A stretch of 64,000 nucleotides of DNA from Butyricimonas faecihominis (GCF_033096445.1 NZ_AP028155.1:124001-188000); one strand, 5' to 3'. Counted from the first letter of the stretch, positions 25,910 through 33,737 are shown. Numbers and translations are program-made. Notes: a model not told the origin generated them from the sequence alone.

Positions 25910-26005
25910 GGTGTAATTACAGCTCAAATAGTTCTTGCAACTTTAAAAATAATTGAGTATTAATTAATTTAATGGGAGGAACTAATTATGATCTGTAATT
26001 GCACC
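25910..26005. repeat. 96-bp inverted-repeat structure (13-bp arms)
   Basis: GGTGTAATTACAG (25910-25922) and CTGTAATTGCACC (25993-26005) are inverted copies with one mismatch, enclosing 70 bp of A+T-rich DNA. The right arm covers the first codons of the small gene at 25988, so the fold could hide its start codon or ribosome binding site. Confidence 0.5.
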
Positions 26006-26101
26006 TTTTCAAAACCTGTCTTTGTACATGGTTATCGCCGCTTTAGATACGGTAAGTGGGAGGATGTGTCAGCATACTGCCGCAGATTACCTAGAAGGTA
26101 A
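25988..26101 (+). CDS. 37-residue basic protein
   Basis: GGGAGGAA lies just upstream of the ATG, an unusually good ribosome binding site for this window. The product starts MICNCTFSKPVFVHGYRRF and ends CRRLPRR. It resembles, from memory, tiny GYxR/RR-tailed proteins of Bacteroides phages and elements. Too short for firm assignment, but the base composition (more G+C than its surroundings) and the leader support translation. Confidence 0.45.
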   Translation: MICNCTFSKPVFVHGYRRFRYGKWEDVSAYCRRLPRR

Positions 26102-26232
26102 TAATATCTAAAGCCATTGCAGAGGGCTTTGTACTCTGCTATTTCTAAGTATTTATCTATCACAAATTTAATATATATTCTCATAATTTCCAATGTGTTA
26201 TATATTATTTAGAATGAATATAAATAGTTGTT

Positions 26233-26278
26233 GAGACAACTTTTGTTGATTCTATATATAATTCATCAATTCTTGTCC
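26233..26278. repeat. 45-bp palindromic repeat, copy R2
   Basis: Begins GAGACAAC and ends CTTGTCC with core TCTATATATAATTCATCAAT, almost identical in its right half to R3 at 28482. It sits 44 bp upstream of the forward gene at 26322. Confidence 0.7.
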
Positions 26279-26321
26279 TTATTTATTATATTTGCTGTTA
26301 TTAATTTTAAATTTATTCATT

Positions 26322-26666
26322 ATGAGCGATCGTCAAACTTACTTCACTCTTCGTGGTAAATCTAAAAAAGATTATGAGTTTTCTTGTTATTACCCTGAGG
26401 ACATACTTCCAATTAAAGATTGTGTTTATATTCTAGTTATTGAAACTACATATCTCCATTTACCAGATACTGGAATGGATGTTGTCTTTTGTGGTGAAGT
26501 TGATAGTAGTGGTTTAAATTCCATTTCAAAAACTTATGTGTATGATGGTAAGACATATAATATTTTATATGTAGGTGTATTAGAAGAACCCTCACATGAT
26601 GAGCGAATTAAAATTATAGATGACATCATTCAAGCTTTTCAAGATATTAAAAACTCTTTAGAATAA
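26322..26666 (+). CDS. Hypothetical protein (114 residues)
   Basis: From the ATG at 26322 (MSDRQTYFTLRGKSKKDYEF); the open frame extends upstream, but TATATTTG at 26287-26294 places the transcript start after it. The sequence looks like a compact alpha/beta domain with Tyr-rich strands (DYEFSCYYPED, KTYVYDGKTYNILYVG). No family recognised. The promoter region matches that of the zinc-ribbon gene at 22974. Its 3' end overlaps the convergent gene at 26647 by 20 bp. Confidence 0.55.
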   Translation: MSDRQTYFTLRGKSKKDYEFSCYYPEDILPIKDCVYILVIETTYLHLPDTGMDVVFCGEVDSSGLNSISKTYVYDGKTYNILYVGVLEEPSHDERIKIIDDIIQAFQDIKNSLE

Positions 26667-26994
26667 TAATAGTACCATCTTCCATTGTGTATTTATCTGT
26701 GAGGTAGGGGCGTTTATATTCTGCTTTTACCTCCTTTTTCTTTTCTTCTGGAAGTTGATCTAACAGAGATTTAAATAACTCTAATTCTTCTTCTGTTGCC
26801 TCTAAATGTCCTCCTAATCTAGATGTAATGTATTCCTTATCATTTATTTTTCTAAATACAGAAAAATTAGGGTGTTCATAAGTAATAGCGTATATAGTCC
26901 CTTCTTCATTTTTAAATGCGGCTATGGGATATTCTGTACTTTGGTAACGCCAAGTAACTTGAATTTCTTTTGGTGTTTCTATTTTTGTGTACAT
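26647..26994 (-). CDS. Hypothetical protein (115 residues, IQVTW family)
   Basis: Begins MYTKIETPKEIQVTWRY, has a beta-rich middle and ends in a Lys/Glu-rich helix plus DGTIIILKSF. It is similar at the start to the frameshifted gene at 23164-23458 and shares its leader (ATTTAAAATGAACATGA before the ATG). It is last in the operon of the 278-residue protein. Confidence 0.5.
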   Translation of the reverse strand: MYTKIETPKEIQVTWRYQSTEYPIAAFKNEEGTIYAITYEHPNFSVFRKINDKEYITSRLGGHLEATEEELELFKSLLDQLPEEKKKEVKAEYKRPYLTDKYTMEDGTIIILKSF

Positions 26995-27008
26995 AATTCA
27001 TGTTCATT

Positions 27009-27302
27009 TTAAATATTTGTTATTAACCATATAATAGTTATAGGATTAAATCCGATTACTAATAACCATATTAAATATTTCCATTTTCTTATATAGCCAT
27101 AGTATATAATTGAAGGAATTAGTAATATGATAGCCATTAGCAATATATAATCTGATATGTTAGATAATTGTTTCCAATATACTAGATTACATATTCCCCA
27201 ATATTCTCTTAATGCGATTGCTATTAACATTGATGATATAACACTAAGATTTAATCCTGCAACTATTAATAATGGTAGTTTATTGGTAGTATTTATCTTC
27301 AT
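27009..27302 (-). CDS. Small integral membrane protein (97 residues)
   Basis: Three likely membrane spans: about 9-29 (LPLLIVAGLNLSVISSMLIA), 52-70 (YILLMAIILLIPSIIYYGY) and 76-96 (YLIWLLVIGFNPITIIWLI). It starts inside the 3' end of the upstream 278-residue gene (23-bp overlap). The FNPITIIWL end resembles that of the DUF6804-type protein at 28526. The function is unknown. Confidence 0.6.
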   Translation of the reverse strand: MKINTTNKLPLLIVAGLNLSVISSMLIAIALREYWGICNLVYWKQLSNISDYILLMAIILLIPSIIYYGYIRKWKYLIWLLVIGFNPITIIWLITNI

Positions 27303-28116
27303 TTGTATAATAATTCTTCATGTTATCTCTTAATAGAAATGATCCTTGTTTTGGATCAAATTTAATATCTTCACGTATTCTTAAAGTTTTTTCTCTTTCT
27401 GGGATACTATATTTACCTGTATATCTTGAAGGAAAATCATAAGTATCATATAATTTAATGGTATTAGTATTCTTATCCCATTTCATGCCAAACTTACCTA
27501 ATATCTCTAATCCAGAAGCCCTATCTTGTATATAATTAGGATTTCTTTTAACTTCTTTGATTGACATATGTTCCTTAGCCTGTTGAGCTTTTCCTGAATC
27601 TAATAATTCCTTACCAAATTTGTACATATCATTCATTGTATCTTCTTCTGGTAATTCTGGATATTTTTCTTTGTATGTTTGATAGTTTCTTACTATTCTT
27701 CCCATGTTAAGAGTGTCAGCCAATGCTTGAACTCTTCTAGCTACTGGTTGAGGAACCCCAACATATTCTGAATTAGACCCATTTTCTTTATCCCAATTAA
27801 TTTTAGATTTAGTATCAGGAACTAATGTTTTATTTCTACCTAAGTTTAAATAGTGTTTCCAATATGCTTCTTCTACTGGAGTTGCCATATCATTTTCAGG
27901 TCTTAGAGGTATAGTAGAGCCTAACCAACTATAAATTGGAAAAGTTGAATATCTTAATGTGGAGAAAAGATTAAACCCATCTGCTGGATTTATAAAATTA
28001 TAGGCTCTTTCTGCCTGTGTCTGTTTAATAGGTTCATCCTTTTTCACTATTCCACCTTTACTAAATTTTCTTACTTTATTCAAATAAGCATTTACTTTCT
28101 CAAAATCTATCATCAT
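27280..28116 (-). CDS. Element protein with DFEKVNAY start, possibly virion-derived
   Basis: 278 residues opening MMIDFEKVNAYLNKVRKF, then GGIVKKDEPIKQ and ERAYNFINPADGFN. The N-terminal signature is shared with the 433-residue protein at 24571. From memory, starts of this type followed by a Gly-Gly linker and a NINP-like segment are common in virion-associated proteins of crAss-like phages. The rest is Lys/Tyr-rich and gives no motif. The start overlaps the upstream remnant by 4 bp (28113-28116). Confidence 0.5.
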   Translation of the reverse strand: MMIDFEKVNAYLNKVRKFSKGGIVKKDEPIKQTQAERAYNFINPADGFNLFSTLRYSTFPIYSWLGSTIPLRPENDMATPVEEAYWKHYLNLGRNKTLVPDTKSKINWDKENGSNSEYVGVPQPVARRVQALADTLNMGRIVRNYQTYKEKYPELPEEDTMNDMYKFGKELLDSGKAQQAKEHMSIKEVKRNPNYIQDRASGLEILGKFGMKWDKNTNTIKLYDTYDFPSRYTGKYSIPEREKTLRIREDIKFDPKQGSFLLRDNMKNYYTNEDKYYQ

Positions 28117-28460
28117 TCTACAGTACTAATAAATTCACCTTCATCCTTAGTATTATATAATATCTCTCTAACTAATAACTTCCCAGCCTCAATTGCAGCA
28201 TCATCAGTGCCTTCTTTAAATAACTCTTCTAACCTCTCAGTTACCTTTGGTCTGAATATAATCTCATTCTTCTCAATCTCAGCCGCTTGTTTAGTGGAAC
28301 CTCCTTTTTCCATTAGGACAGGGATTCCTTTGTTAGTGACTACTCCTTCAACATTGATGTTGTGTTTTCTGGCGTGTAATGCTCCGATTGGTAGGAGGTT
28401 TACATCGTTTTCTTTGTCTTTTAGATATTTTCTGTAATGAGTGATGAATTTGGCTCCTTT
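28113..28460 (-). pseudogene. 5'-truncated crAss-like phage virion-protein remnant
   Basis: The frame is open from just after a TAG (28461-28463) to 28113, 115 codons, but its first ATG is only at 28313, giving a 66-residue product. The part before that ATG reads as real protein (GAKFITHYRKYL, LLPIGALHARKHNI, TNKGIPVLM). The rest has KQAAEIEKNEIIFRPKVTE and AAIEAGKLLVREILYNTKD. I recall these blocks from the C-terminal region of large virion proteins of crAss-like phages. The break lies about 20 bp from repeat R3, as if recombination there removed the rest. Confidence 0.55.
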
Positions 28461-28481
28461 CTATAGCCTCACTATTTAGAG

Positions 28482-28526
28482 GGACAAATCTAGTTCATTC
28501 TATATATAATTCATCAATTATTGTCC
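28482..28526. repeat. 45-bp palindromic repeat, copy R3
   Basis: Begins GGACAAATCTAG and ends TTATTGTCC with core TCTATATATAATTCATCAA. It touches the stop codon of the 95-residue gene and lies about 20 bp upstream of the truncated phage remnant. Confidence 0.7.
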
Positions 28527-28813
28527 TACTCCTTATTTCTCACAATCTGGATAATAAATAGGATCATGGCAATAATATCAATCATCATCCATGCTCCTTT
28601 GTCATGTAAATAAACAGGAATAATAGGATTAAATAGTATAGCAACAATCCCAAACATGATGCTCCATATATTTATCCCGTTACTTGAATTTTGGAATGCT
28701 GCAATAACAGCACCAATGGTTATGGCTATTCTCACTAGGGTATAAAATCCCCCTGTGATTGGTAGGAGAGCTATTCCTAATATGATGCAACAAGCTATGT
28801 AAAGAGGTTTCAT
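28526..28813 (-). CDS. Small membrane protein, DUF6804-like
   Basis: 95 residues with four hydrophobic stretches (about 4-22, 24-42, 50-63, 73-91). GGFYTLVRIAITIGAV and ILFNPIIPVYL followed by W-MIDI match my memory of the DUF6804 family, small membrane proteins of unknown function. The ends are well defined: repeat R3 at its 3' side and a lipoprotein gene 28 bp upstream in the same direction. Confidence 0.6.
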   Translation of the reverse strand: MKPLYIACCIILGIALLPITGGFYTLVRIAITIGAVIAAFQNSSNGINIWSIMFGIVAILFNPIIPVYLHDKGAWMMIDIIAMILFIIQIVRNKE

Positions 28814-28840
28814 ATTAGTAGTAATTGAAGTATCAGATTT

Positions 28841-29332
28841 CTATTTAAGGGTTAAGAACATTTTTCCTTGCGTGTTACCAACTTCCATTTTGGCTGAAGA
28901 AATGCGACCTGTTTTATTTTTCTGTATTGTTAATTGTATTTCAAATTTTATATATTGTGAAAACAGGTTTCCATTTACTTGTGCAAATTGAATTGGAATT
29001 GTGGGTAAATAATTATGAGATAATAGTGTACCTTTATATTGCTGCTCGCTTTCATAATAATAATCGTATGATTTGAATTGAGCTTTATCTAGGATGAAAC
29101 TTTCTTCAACAATATTTTTTGAGTTATAAAAATTGATTTTGATTTGATCATCGAATTTAGTTATGCCGACTTTAGTTCCTAGCAATTTTCTTTTTATAGA
29201 TTGTTGATCTAAAGAATAGGCTTTACTACTTGAAAATGAGACATCTGTTATTGTCAGTTTTTTTTCTTTACTACAAGCTGAAAATAGTAATCCAAGTATC
29301 AATAAGATTGGTATTATTTTGTATTTTTTCAT
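28841..29332 (-). CDS. Lipoprotein of unknown function
   Basis: 163 residues with a clear lipobox (LGLLFSACSKEKK, Cys20). The mature part appears to be a beta-sandwich or barrel of alternating polar and hydrophobic strands (LSHNYLPTIPIQFAQVNG, YIKFEIQLTIQ). No family recognised. It is followed by the DUF6804-like gene and may act with it at the envelope. Confidence 0.62.
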   Translation of the reverse strand: MKKYKIIPILLILGLLFSACSKEKKLTITDVSFSSSKAYSLDQQSIKRKLLGTKVGITKFDDQIKINFYNSKNIVEESFILDKAQFKSYDYYYESEQQYKGTLLSHNYLPTIPIQFAQVNGNLFSQYIKFEIQLTIQKNKTGRISSAKMEVGNTQGKMFLTLK

Positions 29333-29390
29333 ACGGTGATTTATTTATTATTAGTAATTAGATAATAGTATCTTGGTGAATGGTTGAAAT

Positions 29391-29492
29391 TTAATCGAAT
29401 ATCATAACTAGAATGCCTATAATAAAAGCCCAGATTATAGCTTTAATGATATAATGGGTAATCATTCCTGTTTTAAATTCTTCCCTGTCCAT
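29391..29492 (-). CDS. Single-span membrane peptide (33 residues)
   Basis: MDREEFKTGMITHYI leads into one hydrophobic helix (IIKAIIWAFIIGILVMIF) with the acidic N-terminus expected outside or the basic residues at the membrane edge. It is flanked by genes on the same strand. Small size limits certainty. Confidence 0.4.
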   Translation of the reverse strand: MDREEFKTGMITHYIIKAIIWAFIIGILVMIFD

Positions 29493-29524
29493 GATAAATT
29501 TTTAATTGCTATTACGATAGAATG

Positions 29525-29893
29525 TTAGGGTATAAATATAATATCCTCACCTTCTCTTGTTTTAAAATTGGGTTTACATTGGTTATATTCACATTGGTAC
29601 ATTAAATTCTGTATTTTCTGAAATAGAGCTACATCATAAAAAAGTCCACCAAATTCTTTTGTTGCGGTCAGTAGAATTTTCAATGTATCTATCTCAAGCT
29701 TGGTCATGCCATCTTGTTTTAACTCAGCCATTATTTGTGTTGCTTTTTGACGCATATATTGAGGTATATCAGAGAATCTACTGAGTGGTTTAGAAGTATT
29801 ATAATTCACTAACTTGTTTAATCCTTTACAAAGTGTAGCTGTGTCTTTAGATGAAAATTTTACTAGCATATTTATTATATTTTGAGTGATCAT
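29525..29893 (-). CDS. Hypothetical protein (122 residues)
   Basis: Helical, Lys/Gln-rich (MLVKFSSKDTATLCKGLNKL, LSRFSDIPQYMRQKATQI), with two cysteines near the end. It begins 2 bp after the stop of the TerB-like gene, so they form one operon. No family recognised. Confidence 0.55.
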   Translation of the reverse strand: MITQNIINMLVKFSSKDTATLCKGLNKLVNYNTSKPLSRFSDIPQYMRQKATQIMAELKQDGMTKLEIDTLKILLTATKEFGGLFYDVALFQKIQNLMYQCEYNQCKPNFKTREGEDIIFIP

Positions 29894-29895
29894 TA

Positions 29896-30222
29896 TTAAA
29901 GTAATTTGTTTATCCCCGTAGATTCAATGATAATATTAAATAATTGCATTTCTTGGGGAGCTTCTTTACCGTCTGCCTTTATCATCTCTATAAGCATTTT
30001 AACAAGAGCGAGTTTTTTATTATCAGACATGGTTTTTATAAGAACTAGAGAAAGTAAGATGTTCTGTTCTTTCCCTTGTTCAAATTCTTCTTGAGTGATT
30101 CCGATTGTGTTTTGTATTTGATTAAAATATAAAACTTCTCTTAAGTCGACATCGTTATCAACATTCATCATTCCAATTAAAATAGATGTAATAGCAATGC
30201 GTTCAATTTTATTAAATTCCAT
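29896..30222 (-). CDS. TerB-like small helical protein
   Basis: Starting at the ATG at 30222 the product has 108 residues. The pattern GMMNVDNDVDLREVLYFNQI, then LVLIKTMSDNKKLALVKML and IKADGKEAPQEMQLF resembles the TerB fold, in which acidic loops bind metal. The longer frame to 30381 would run through the structured RNA region (30270-30494) and looks non-coding. The gene lies directly downstream of that RNA, whose structure may control it. Confidence 0.55.
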   Translation of the reverse strand: MEFNKIERIAITSILIGMMNVDNDVDLREVLYFNQIQNTIGITQEEFEQGKEQNILLSLVLIKTMSDNKKLALVKMLIEMIKADGKEAPQEMQLFNIIIESTGINKLL

Positions 30223-30269
30223 GGTTACTAGTGTATTTTTCCTCAATTCCCAGAAGGTATTATATAAAA

Positions 30270-30494
30270 AGAAAAGCGTGGGAACTGTTAGAATTATCGC
30301 AACTGAGGGTCTGGACTCCCTACACACGGATAAAACGACACCCCACGCTAAACCATTATATGCAAGTCGTATATATGGCAAGCATGAACGTTTGTATCGC
30401 TTATCCTCGTGTGTTGAAATTGTCCAGATTTCAGTTACAGGATAAAACTAAACGCCTTCTATATTTAAATTCCATCACCAGATCGCTCTAGTGA
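30270..30494 (-). ncRNA. Candidate structured RNA: rod-like fold with pseudoknot
   Basis: Read on the reverse strand from a predicted start near 30494, six helices stack into one rod: 30453-30448/30291-30287, 30445-30441/30298-30294, 30436-30431/30306-30301, 30428-30422/30316-30310, 30414-30409/30327-30322 and 30406-30401/30333-30328. These total about 35 pairs separated by small internal loops. In addition AGCGTGGG (30349-30342) in the apical loop pairs with CCCACGCT (30282-30275) beyond the rod, a pseudoknot. The last arm is followed by TTTTCTTTTT, a likely end. It is either a free-standing RNA of about 225 nt or a regulatory leader of the TerB-like gene. No open frame fits it. The pairing is by eye; conservation was not tested. 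Confidence 0.6.
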
Positions 30495-30499
30495 CACAA

Positions 30500-30530
30500 C
30501 AAAGATATAGAATAAATGGCATTTAACAAA
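30500..30530 (-). promoter_or_regulatory. Exact-consensus promoter of the structured RNA
   Basis: On the reverse strand TTTG (30530-30527), a 19-bp spacer and TATCTTTG (30507-30500) match the Bacteroidota primary promoter exactly. The start of transcription should be near 30494. Confidence 0.8.
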
Positions 30531-30593
30531 CGTCCACGAAGGGGTGTCGATTGCAAAAATATTAAAATTTAACATGATAATCTTCCGATCAAT

Positions 30594-30648
30594 GATTTTC
30601 ACCTCTCTGGCTGCCTATTCAATATAAACAACCAAAGAGGTGAAAATC
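30594..30648 (-). terminator. Hairpin after the 56-residue membrane-protein gene
   Basis: GATTTTCACCTCT (30594-30606) and AGAGGTGAAAATC (30636-30648) are perfect 13-bp inverted arms, with TGG/CCA extending inward, directly after the stop at 30650. No long T-run follows. It separates the RadC-side genes from the structured-RNA promoter. Confidence 0.6.
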
Positions 30649-30649
30649 C

Positions 30650-30820
30650 TTACCCTCTCTTGGATAGTAACAGGATTATAAAAAAGATAAAAACAGCACA
30701 AGATTCCACTATTGCTGATTTTGGATAGATGGTGAACAAGGCAATGGTGTAACCCATGAAAGTGATCAAGATCATCACCATGTACCGTTTTAAATTCCTT
30801 TCAAATTTCTTATCTCTCAT
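30650..30820 (-). CDS. Two-span membrane protein (56 residues)
   Basis: A basic N-terminus (MRDKKFERNLKRY) is followed by two hydrophobic helices, MVMILITFMGYTIALFTIY and AIVESCAVFIFFIILLL, and ends SKRG. It lies 24 bp after radC on the same strand and ends at the hairpin at 30594-30648. The length and topology are holin-like, but so are many small membrane proteins. Confidence 0.5.
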   Translation of the reverse strand: MRDKKFERNLKRYMVMILITFMGYTIALFTIYPKSAIVESCAVFIFFIILLLSKRG

Positions 30821-30844
30821 CTATCTTGAGTATAATTATTCCTC

Positions 30845-31348
30845 CTAGTAACCTTCCTCTGAATAGCTGGAATAACCATCTTCCCCCACGATAATATGAT
30901 CCAGACAATTCATGTTTAACAGCTTGCAGGCCTTCATCATGTTCTTGGTTATTTTTATATCCTCTGGACTGAAAGCCAAACTCTGGCTTGGGTGGTTATG
31001 GAATATAATTAGATTGACCGCATTGGTCTTTACCATCAATTGCAAGGTGGTTCTTGGGTCTATGATAGTATGCTCTTGATTCCCGACACTGAGCCTTGCG
31101 ACACCTAACACCTTGCAGCTTGTATTTAATAGCATCACCCATGCTTCCTCATGGTGATATAAACAACCTTCAAAAAAGGGTTTGATGAGTTTATATGCCT
31201 CCATCGCCATCGTGACCCTTGGTCTATCCTTGGGTTTAACCTCTGGCTTGTATTTAATCTCCACCTCTGATAATAGTGTTAGATCATCACAATCTTCTCC
31301 CGCTTTAGTTTCATTGATGAGTGGTGATGATAGATTCTTTTCATTCAT
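30845..31348 (-). CDS. RadC-family JAB/MPN-domain protein
   Basis: 167 residues with the JAMM metal motif: Glu68 (HEEAW), His117 and His119 with Ser121 (FHNHPSQ) and Asp130 (SPED). RVTMAMEAYKLIKPFF precedes it and DHIIVGEDGYSSYSEEGY ends it. It lacks the N-terminal helix-hairpin-helix part of chromosomal RadC, like the short versions carried on Bacteroidota plasmids and integrated elements. Its role is unproven; a deubiquitinase-like or DNA-processing peptidase is possible. It probably heads the unit with the 56-residue membrane protein. Confidence 0.88.
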   Translation of the reverse strand: MNEKNLSSPLINETKAGEDCDDLTLLSEVEIKYKPEVKPKDRPRVTMAMEAYKLIKPFFEGCLYHHEEAWVMLLNTSCKVLGVARLSVGNQEHTIIDPRTTLQLMVKTNAVNLIIFHNHPSQSLAFSPEDIKITKNMMKACKLLNMNCLDHIIVGEDGYSSYSEEGY

Positions 31349-31813
31349 GATTATAAATTTAATTGATAAGACACTGGTTTTAAATAGAGAAGTGGATGAA
31401 AAATGAATGAAGTATCACCATGAATCATCCTCTTTCCATCTTGTTTTTATTTAAAGCCATGTTGGGGGATGTAAGAGGGGAATGCTCTTGTCATTCAACT
31501 GGAACTTGTAATAATTTTGATAGAACGGTGCTTGCCTGTAAAATCTTCCAGTATCTAACCAGATCATGATATTTTCAAACAAGCTCTTCATGATTCTGGC
31601 TAGATGGAGTAAAATATAAACCTTGATAAATTCTAGGGTAGGGGGGAATGAATTCAATCTCCCTCTCCATTTAACCCGTTATGATTATATTATTATTTTC
31701 AATATAGAGGTCTAGCTGGAGATATTAAAAAACAGGACTATTTTTTCGCTGGAAATAACAGTGATCCCAACTTGGATGATAGTGATTTTCCAAGCCGGGG
31801 AAATGGAGCTTGA
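31349..31813. other. Intergenic stretch with no supported gene
   Basis: Contains one open frame of 68 codons on the reverse strand (31657-31451) that starts with TTG; from its first ATG (31591) it has 46 codons (MKSLFENIMIWLDTGRFYRQ). Composition is less A+T-rich than a typical spacer here, so a small gene is possible, but I cannot support it. Confidence 0.35.
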
Positions 31814-31858
31814 GGACAAAAGAGTGTCTATTCTAATATCATTCATCAACTTTTGTCC
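31814..31858. repeat. 45-bp palindromic repeat, copy R4
   Basis: Begins GGACAAAAG and ends CTTTTGTCC, perfect 9-bp arms, with core TATTCTAATATCATTCATC. It overlaps the last 20 bp of the first helicase-like gene. Confidence 0.7.
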
Positions 31859-33737
31859 CTTCCTCCATGATGGATTTCTCCCTTATAACGGTCATGGCAT
31901 CCACTGTTTTCCCGTCTTGATTAAAATATCCATACCGGGTGATAAACCATTTATCTAAATCTGTAGCCTTGGCCCTTGCTGATTCTTGCAGCCCTAACTC
32001 TACATGATAAATATGGTTTAAGATCTCCCTCCAACTGCTGACTTCCAGTTTAACCGGTAAGGCATAACGTTTCTTGATGTAATCTACCACTCTTCTGGCA
32101 TCTGGAATGTTTGCCAGTTTACCCAGCTCCCTCTTTATGTTAGAAGTTTTATATTTCATCTTCTTCACTTTATCCACACCCAGTTTTTCATAAGCCTCTT
32201 TCACTAGAGGGTATTCTTTCGCCAGAACTTGATGTCTTTCTTCTTCCAAGTTGAACAGTCTAGAGAAGTGATAAGCTAGAGAGTTTTCACCTTCCCTTTT
32301 TTCCATTAACTGGACATACTCTTCAAAGTAATCCTTGAAACATTTTCTGGTGGAGGTTCCTGCCAGTAATTTCAATGAAGGAGTTCTCTCGTGTGGAACA
32401 TGGTCTATCTCGGAAACGATATAATTCTGGCTGCTGAAGGTTTGTTTCAAGTTTAAATCCTTTCCAAGTAGCTCACACCTTTTTTTGTAGTTATATAAAT
32501 CCAGCATGTACTTGTTGGTATCCACTTCCAGCTTGGATTCTTTGTTTATAAAGATGCAAGTGTCATTCAATCCTTTTTTCACGAGATCTATCTCCCACAA
32601 TCTATCTTTCTCTTCCAGTTTATTGATCCTTTCAATTCCAGCCCTAGTATTTTCCAGCTCTTTATCAATAAAAGCCTTGTACTCTTCCCATGATAATTCT
32701 AGTTTTTTGGGGAAAGGGCAAATGTAAGTCACCCTGTTCTTGTACTTGCTATCCCTGATCCTTCCACATATCTGTTTCATGGAGGTGGATATATCTATAA
32801 TCCTACCTTCAGAGTTACCATCACTCACCACTATGGTGTAACCATTCATGTCTAGAATATCACTACCTTCAAAAACGGTGGAGGTGTAGAAGTTGAATTT
32901 TTTGGAAGGGGAGCTGGTGGTGGATATTTCTACTCCTTCACCCAGTTTTTTCTTGTTCATGTTATTATTGGAACACACCACTCTAAACAACCCCGGTGGT
33001 AACTGGGATTTTTTTATAATAGAGGAAATGAACGCCACGCTATTAACAAAGAAATGAAGGTTTATATCCCCTTGCATGGCACACCCTCTACTGTAAGCTA
33101 TATAAAAAAGAACCTGTTCCAGCAAGCTGTTGGTTCTAACCACCGTGACCTTGACCGGCTCCAGTGTCTTCCAGCTAATTTCTTGCACTGGCAGGAATTT
33201 CAATTCATCCATGATAAACATTTCATCCACGGGTGTGGCAGTCATGAAGGTAACAGATTTAAACTTGGTAGCTTCATCCAGTAAATTCCTCACCGCTTTA
33301 TCTCTAAACAGGTTATCAAGAAACAACCTGTGATATTCATCCACCAGTAAAAAGTAATCTTCATAAGCATTCCCACCTTTGGCAGCTATGATCTTTATAA
33401 CCTTGGGTAATGAATCGTATGTAACCATTATTTTCTTCACTTCATGCTCGTCAATGTAATTCTTGATCTGGTATTCTTCCACCCCTTCCATCACACCCAG
33501 TATGTTATCCCTTCTCTCTTTTCTATTTAAATTAGGCTCTATCTTGTTTTTTATCAAATCCTTGGTAGGAACCGCTATAATGGTGTTCCTCTTGTCATTC
33601 AGAACCATTTCAGTACCCCCGCATCCAGTTTTTCCTTTATGTAACAAGCAATTAACTGGAAATTCTTCTAGATACTGGTTCAAGTATTCTTTCCCTTCCG
33701 GGATGGTTATTGTTTTTAAATATTTTATATTCATCAT
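31839..33737 (-). CDS. SF2-helicase-like protein with lysine-less P-loop (copy 1)
   Basis: 632 residues. Motifs in order: a P-loop-like HKGKTGCGGTEM (residues 34-44), LLVDEYHRL as Walker B (DEYH), VTFMTATPV as motif III, TSTVFEGSDILDMNGY and QICGRIRDS as motif VI (QxxGRxxR). In the GxxxxGKT register the lysine is replaced by Gly41, leaving G-G-T. The C-terminal 250 residues are helical and contain ARAKATDLDKWF, shared with the second copy at 35068. It may drive element replication or act as an NTP-dependent switch. The family is, I believe, common on Bacteroidota mobile elements without known function. Confidence 0.75.
   Translation of the reverse strand: MMNIKYLKTITIPEGKEYLNQYLEEFPVNCLLHKGKTGCGGTEMVLNDKRNTIIAVPTKDLIKNKIEPNLNRKERRDNILGVMEGVEEYQIKNYIDEHEVKKIMVTYDSLPKVIKIIAAKGGNAYEDYFLLVDEYHRLFLDNLFRDKAVRNLLDEATKFKSVTFMTATPVDEMFIMDELKFLPVQEISWKTLEPVKVTVVRTNSLLEQVLFYIAYSRGCAMQGDINLHFFVNSVAFISSIIKKSQLPPGLFRVVCSNNNMNKKKLGEGVEISTTSSPSKKFNFYTSTVFEGSDILDMNGYTIVVSDGNSEGRIIDISTSMKQICGRIRDSKYKNRVTYICPFPKKLELSWEEYKAFIDKELENTRAGIERINKLEEKDRLWEIDLVKKGLNDTCIFINKESKLEVDTNKYMLDLYNYKKRCELLGKDLNLKQTFSSQNYIVSEIDHVPHERTPSLKLLAGTSTRKCFKDYFEEYVQLMEKREGENSLAYHFSRLFNLEEERHQVLAKEYPLVKEAYEKLGVDKVKKMKYKTSNIKRELGKLANIPDARRVVDYIKKRYALPVKLEVSSWREILNHIYHVELGLQESARAKATDLDKWFITRYGYFNQDGKTVDAMTVIREKSIMEEGTKVDE

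Noticed and set aside
30223-30381. 53-codon extension of the TerB-like protein
   Set aside because: It overlaps the 3' half of the structured RNA, and its codons reflect the base pairing rather than a protein.
31451-31657. 68-codon reverse frame between radC and the first helicase-like gene
   Set aside because: It starts with TTG and has no motif or ribosome site; possible but not supported.
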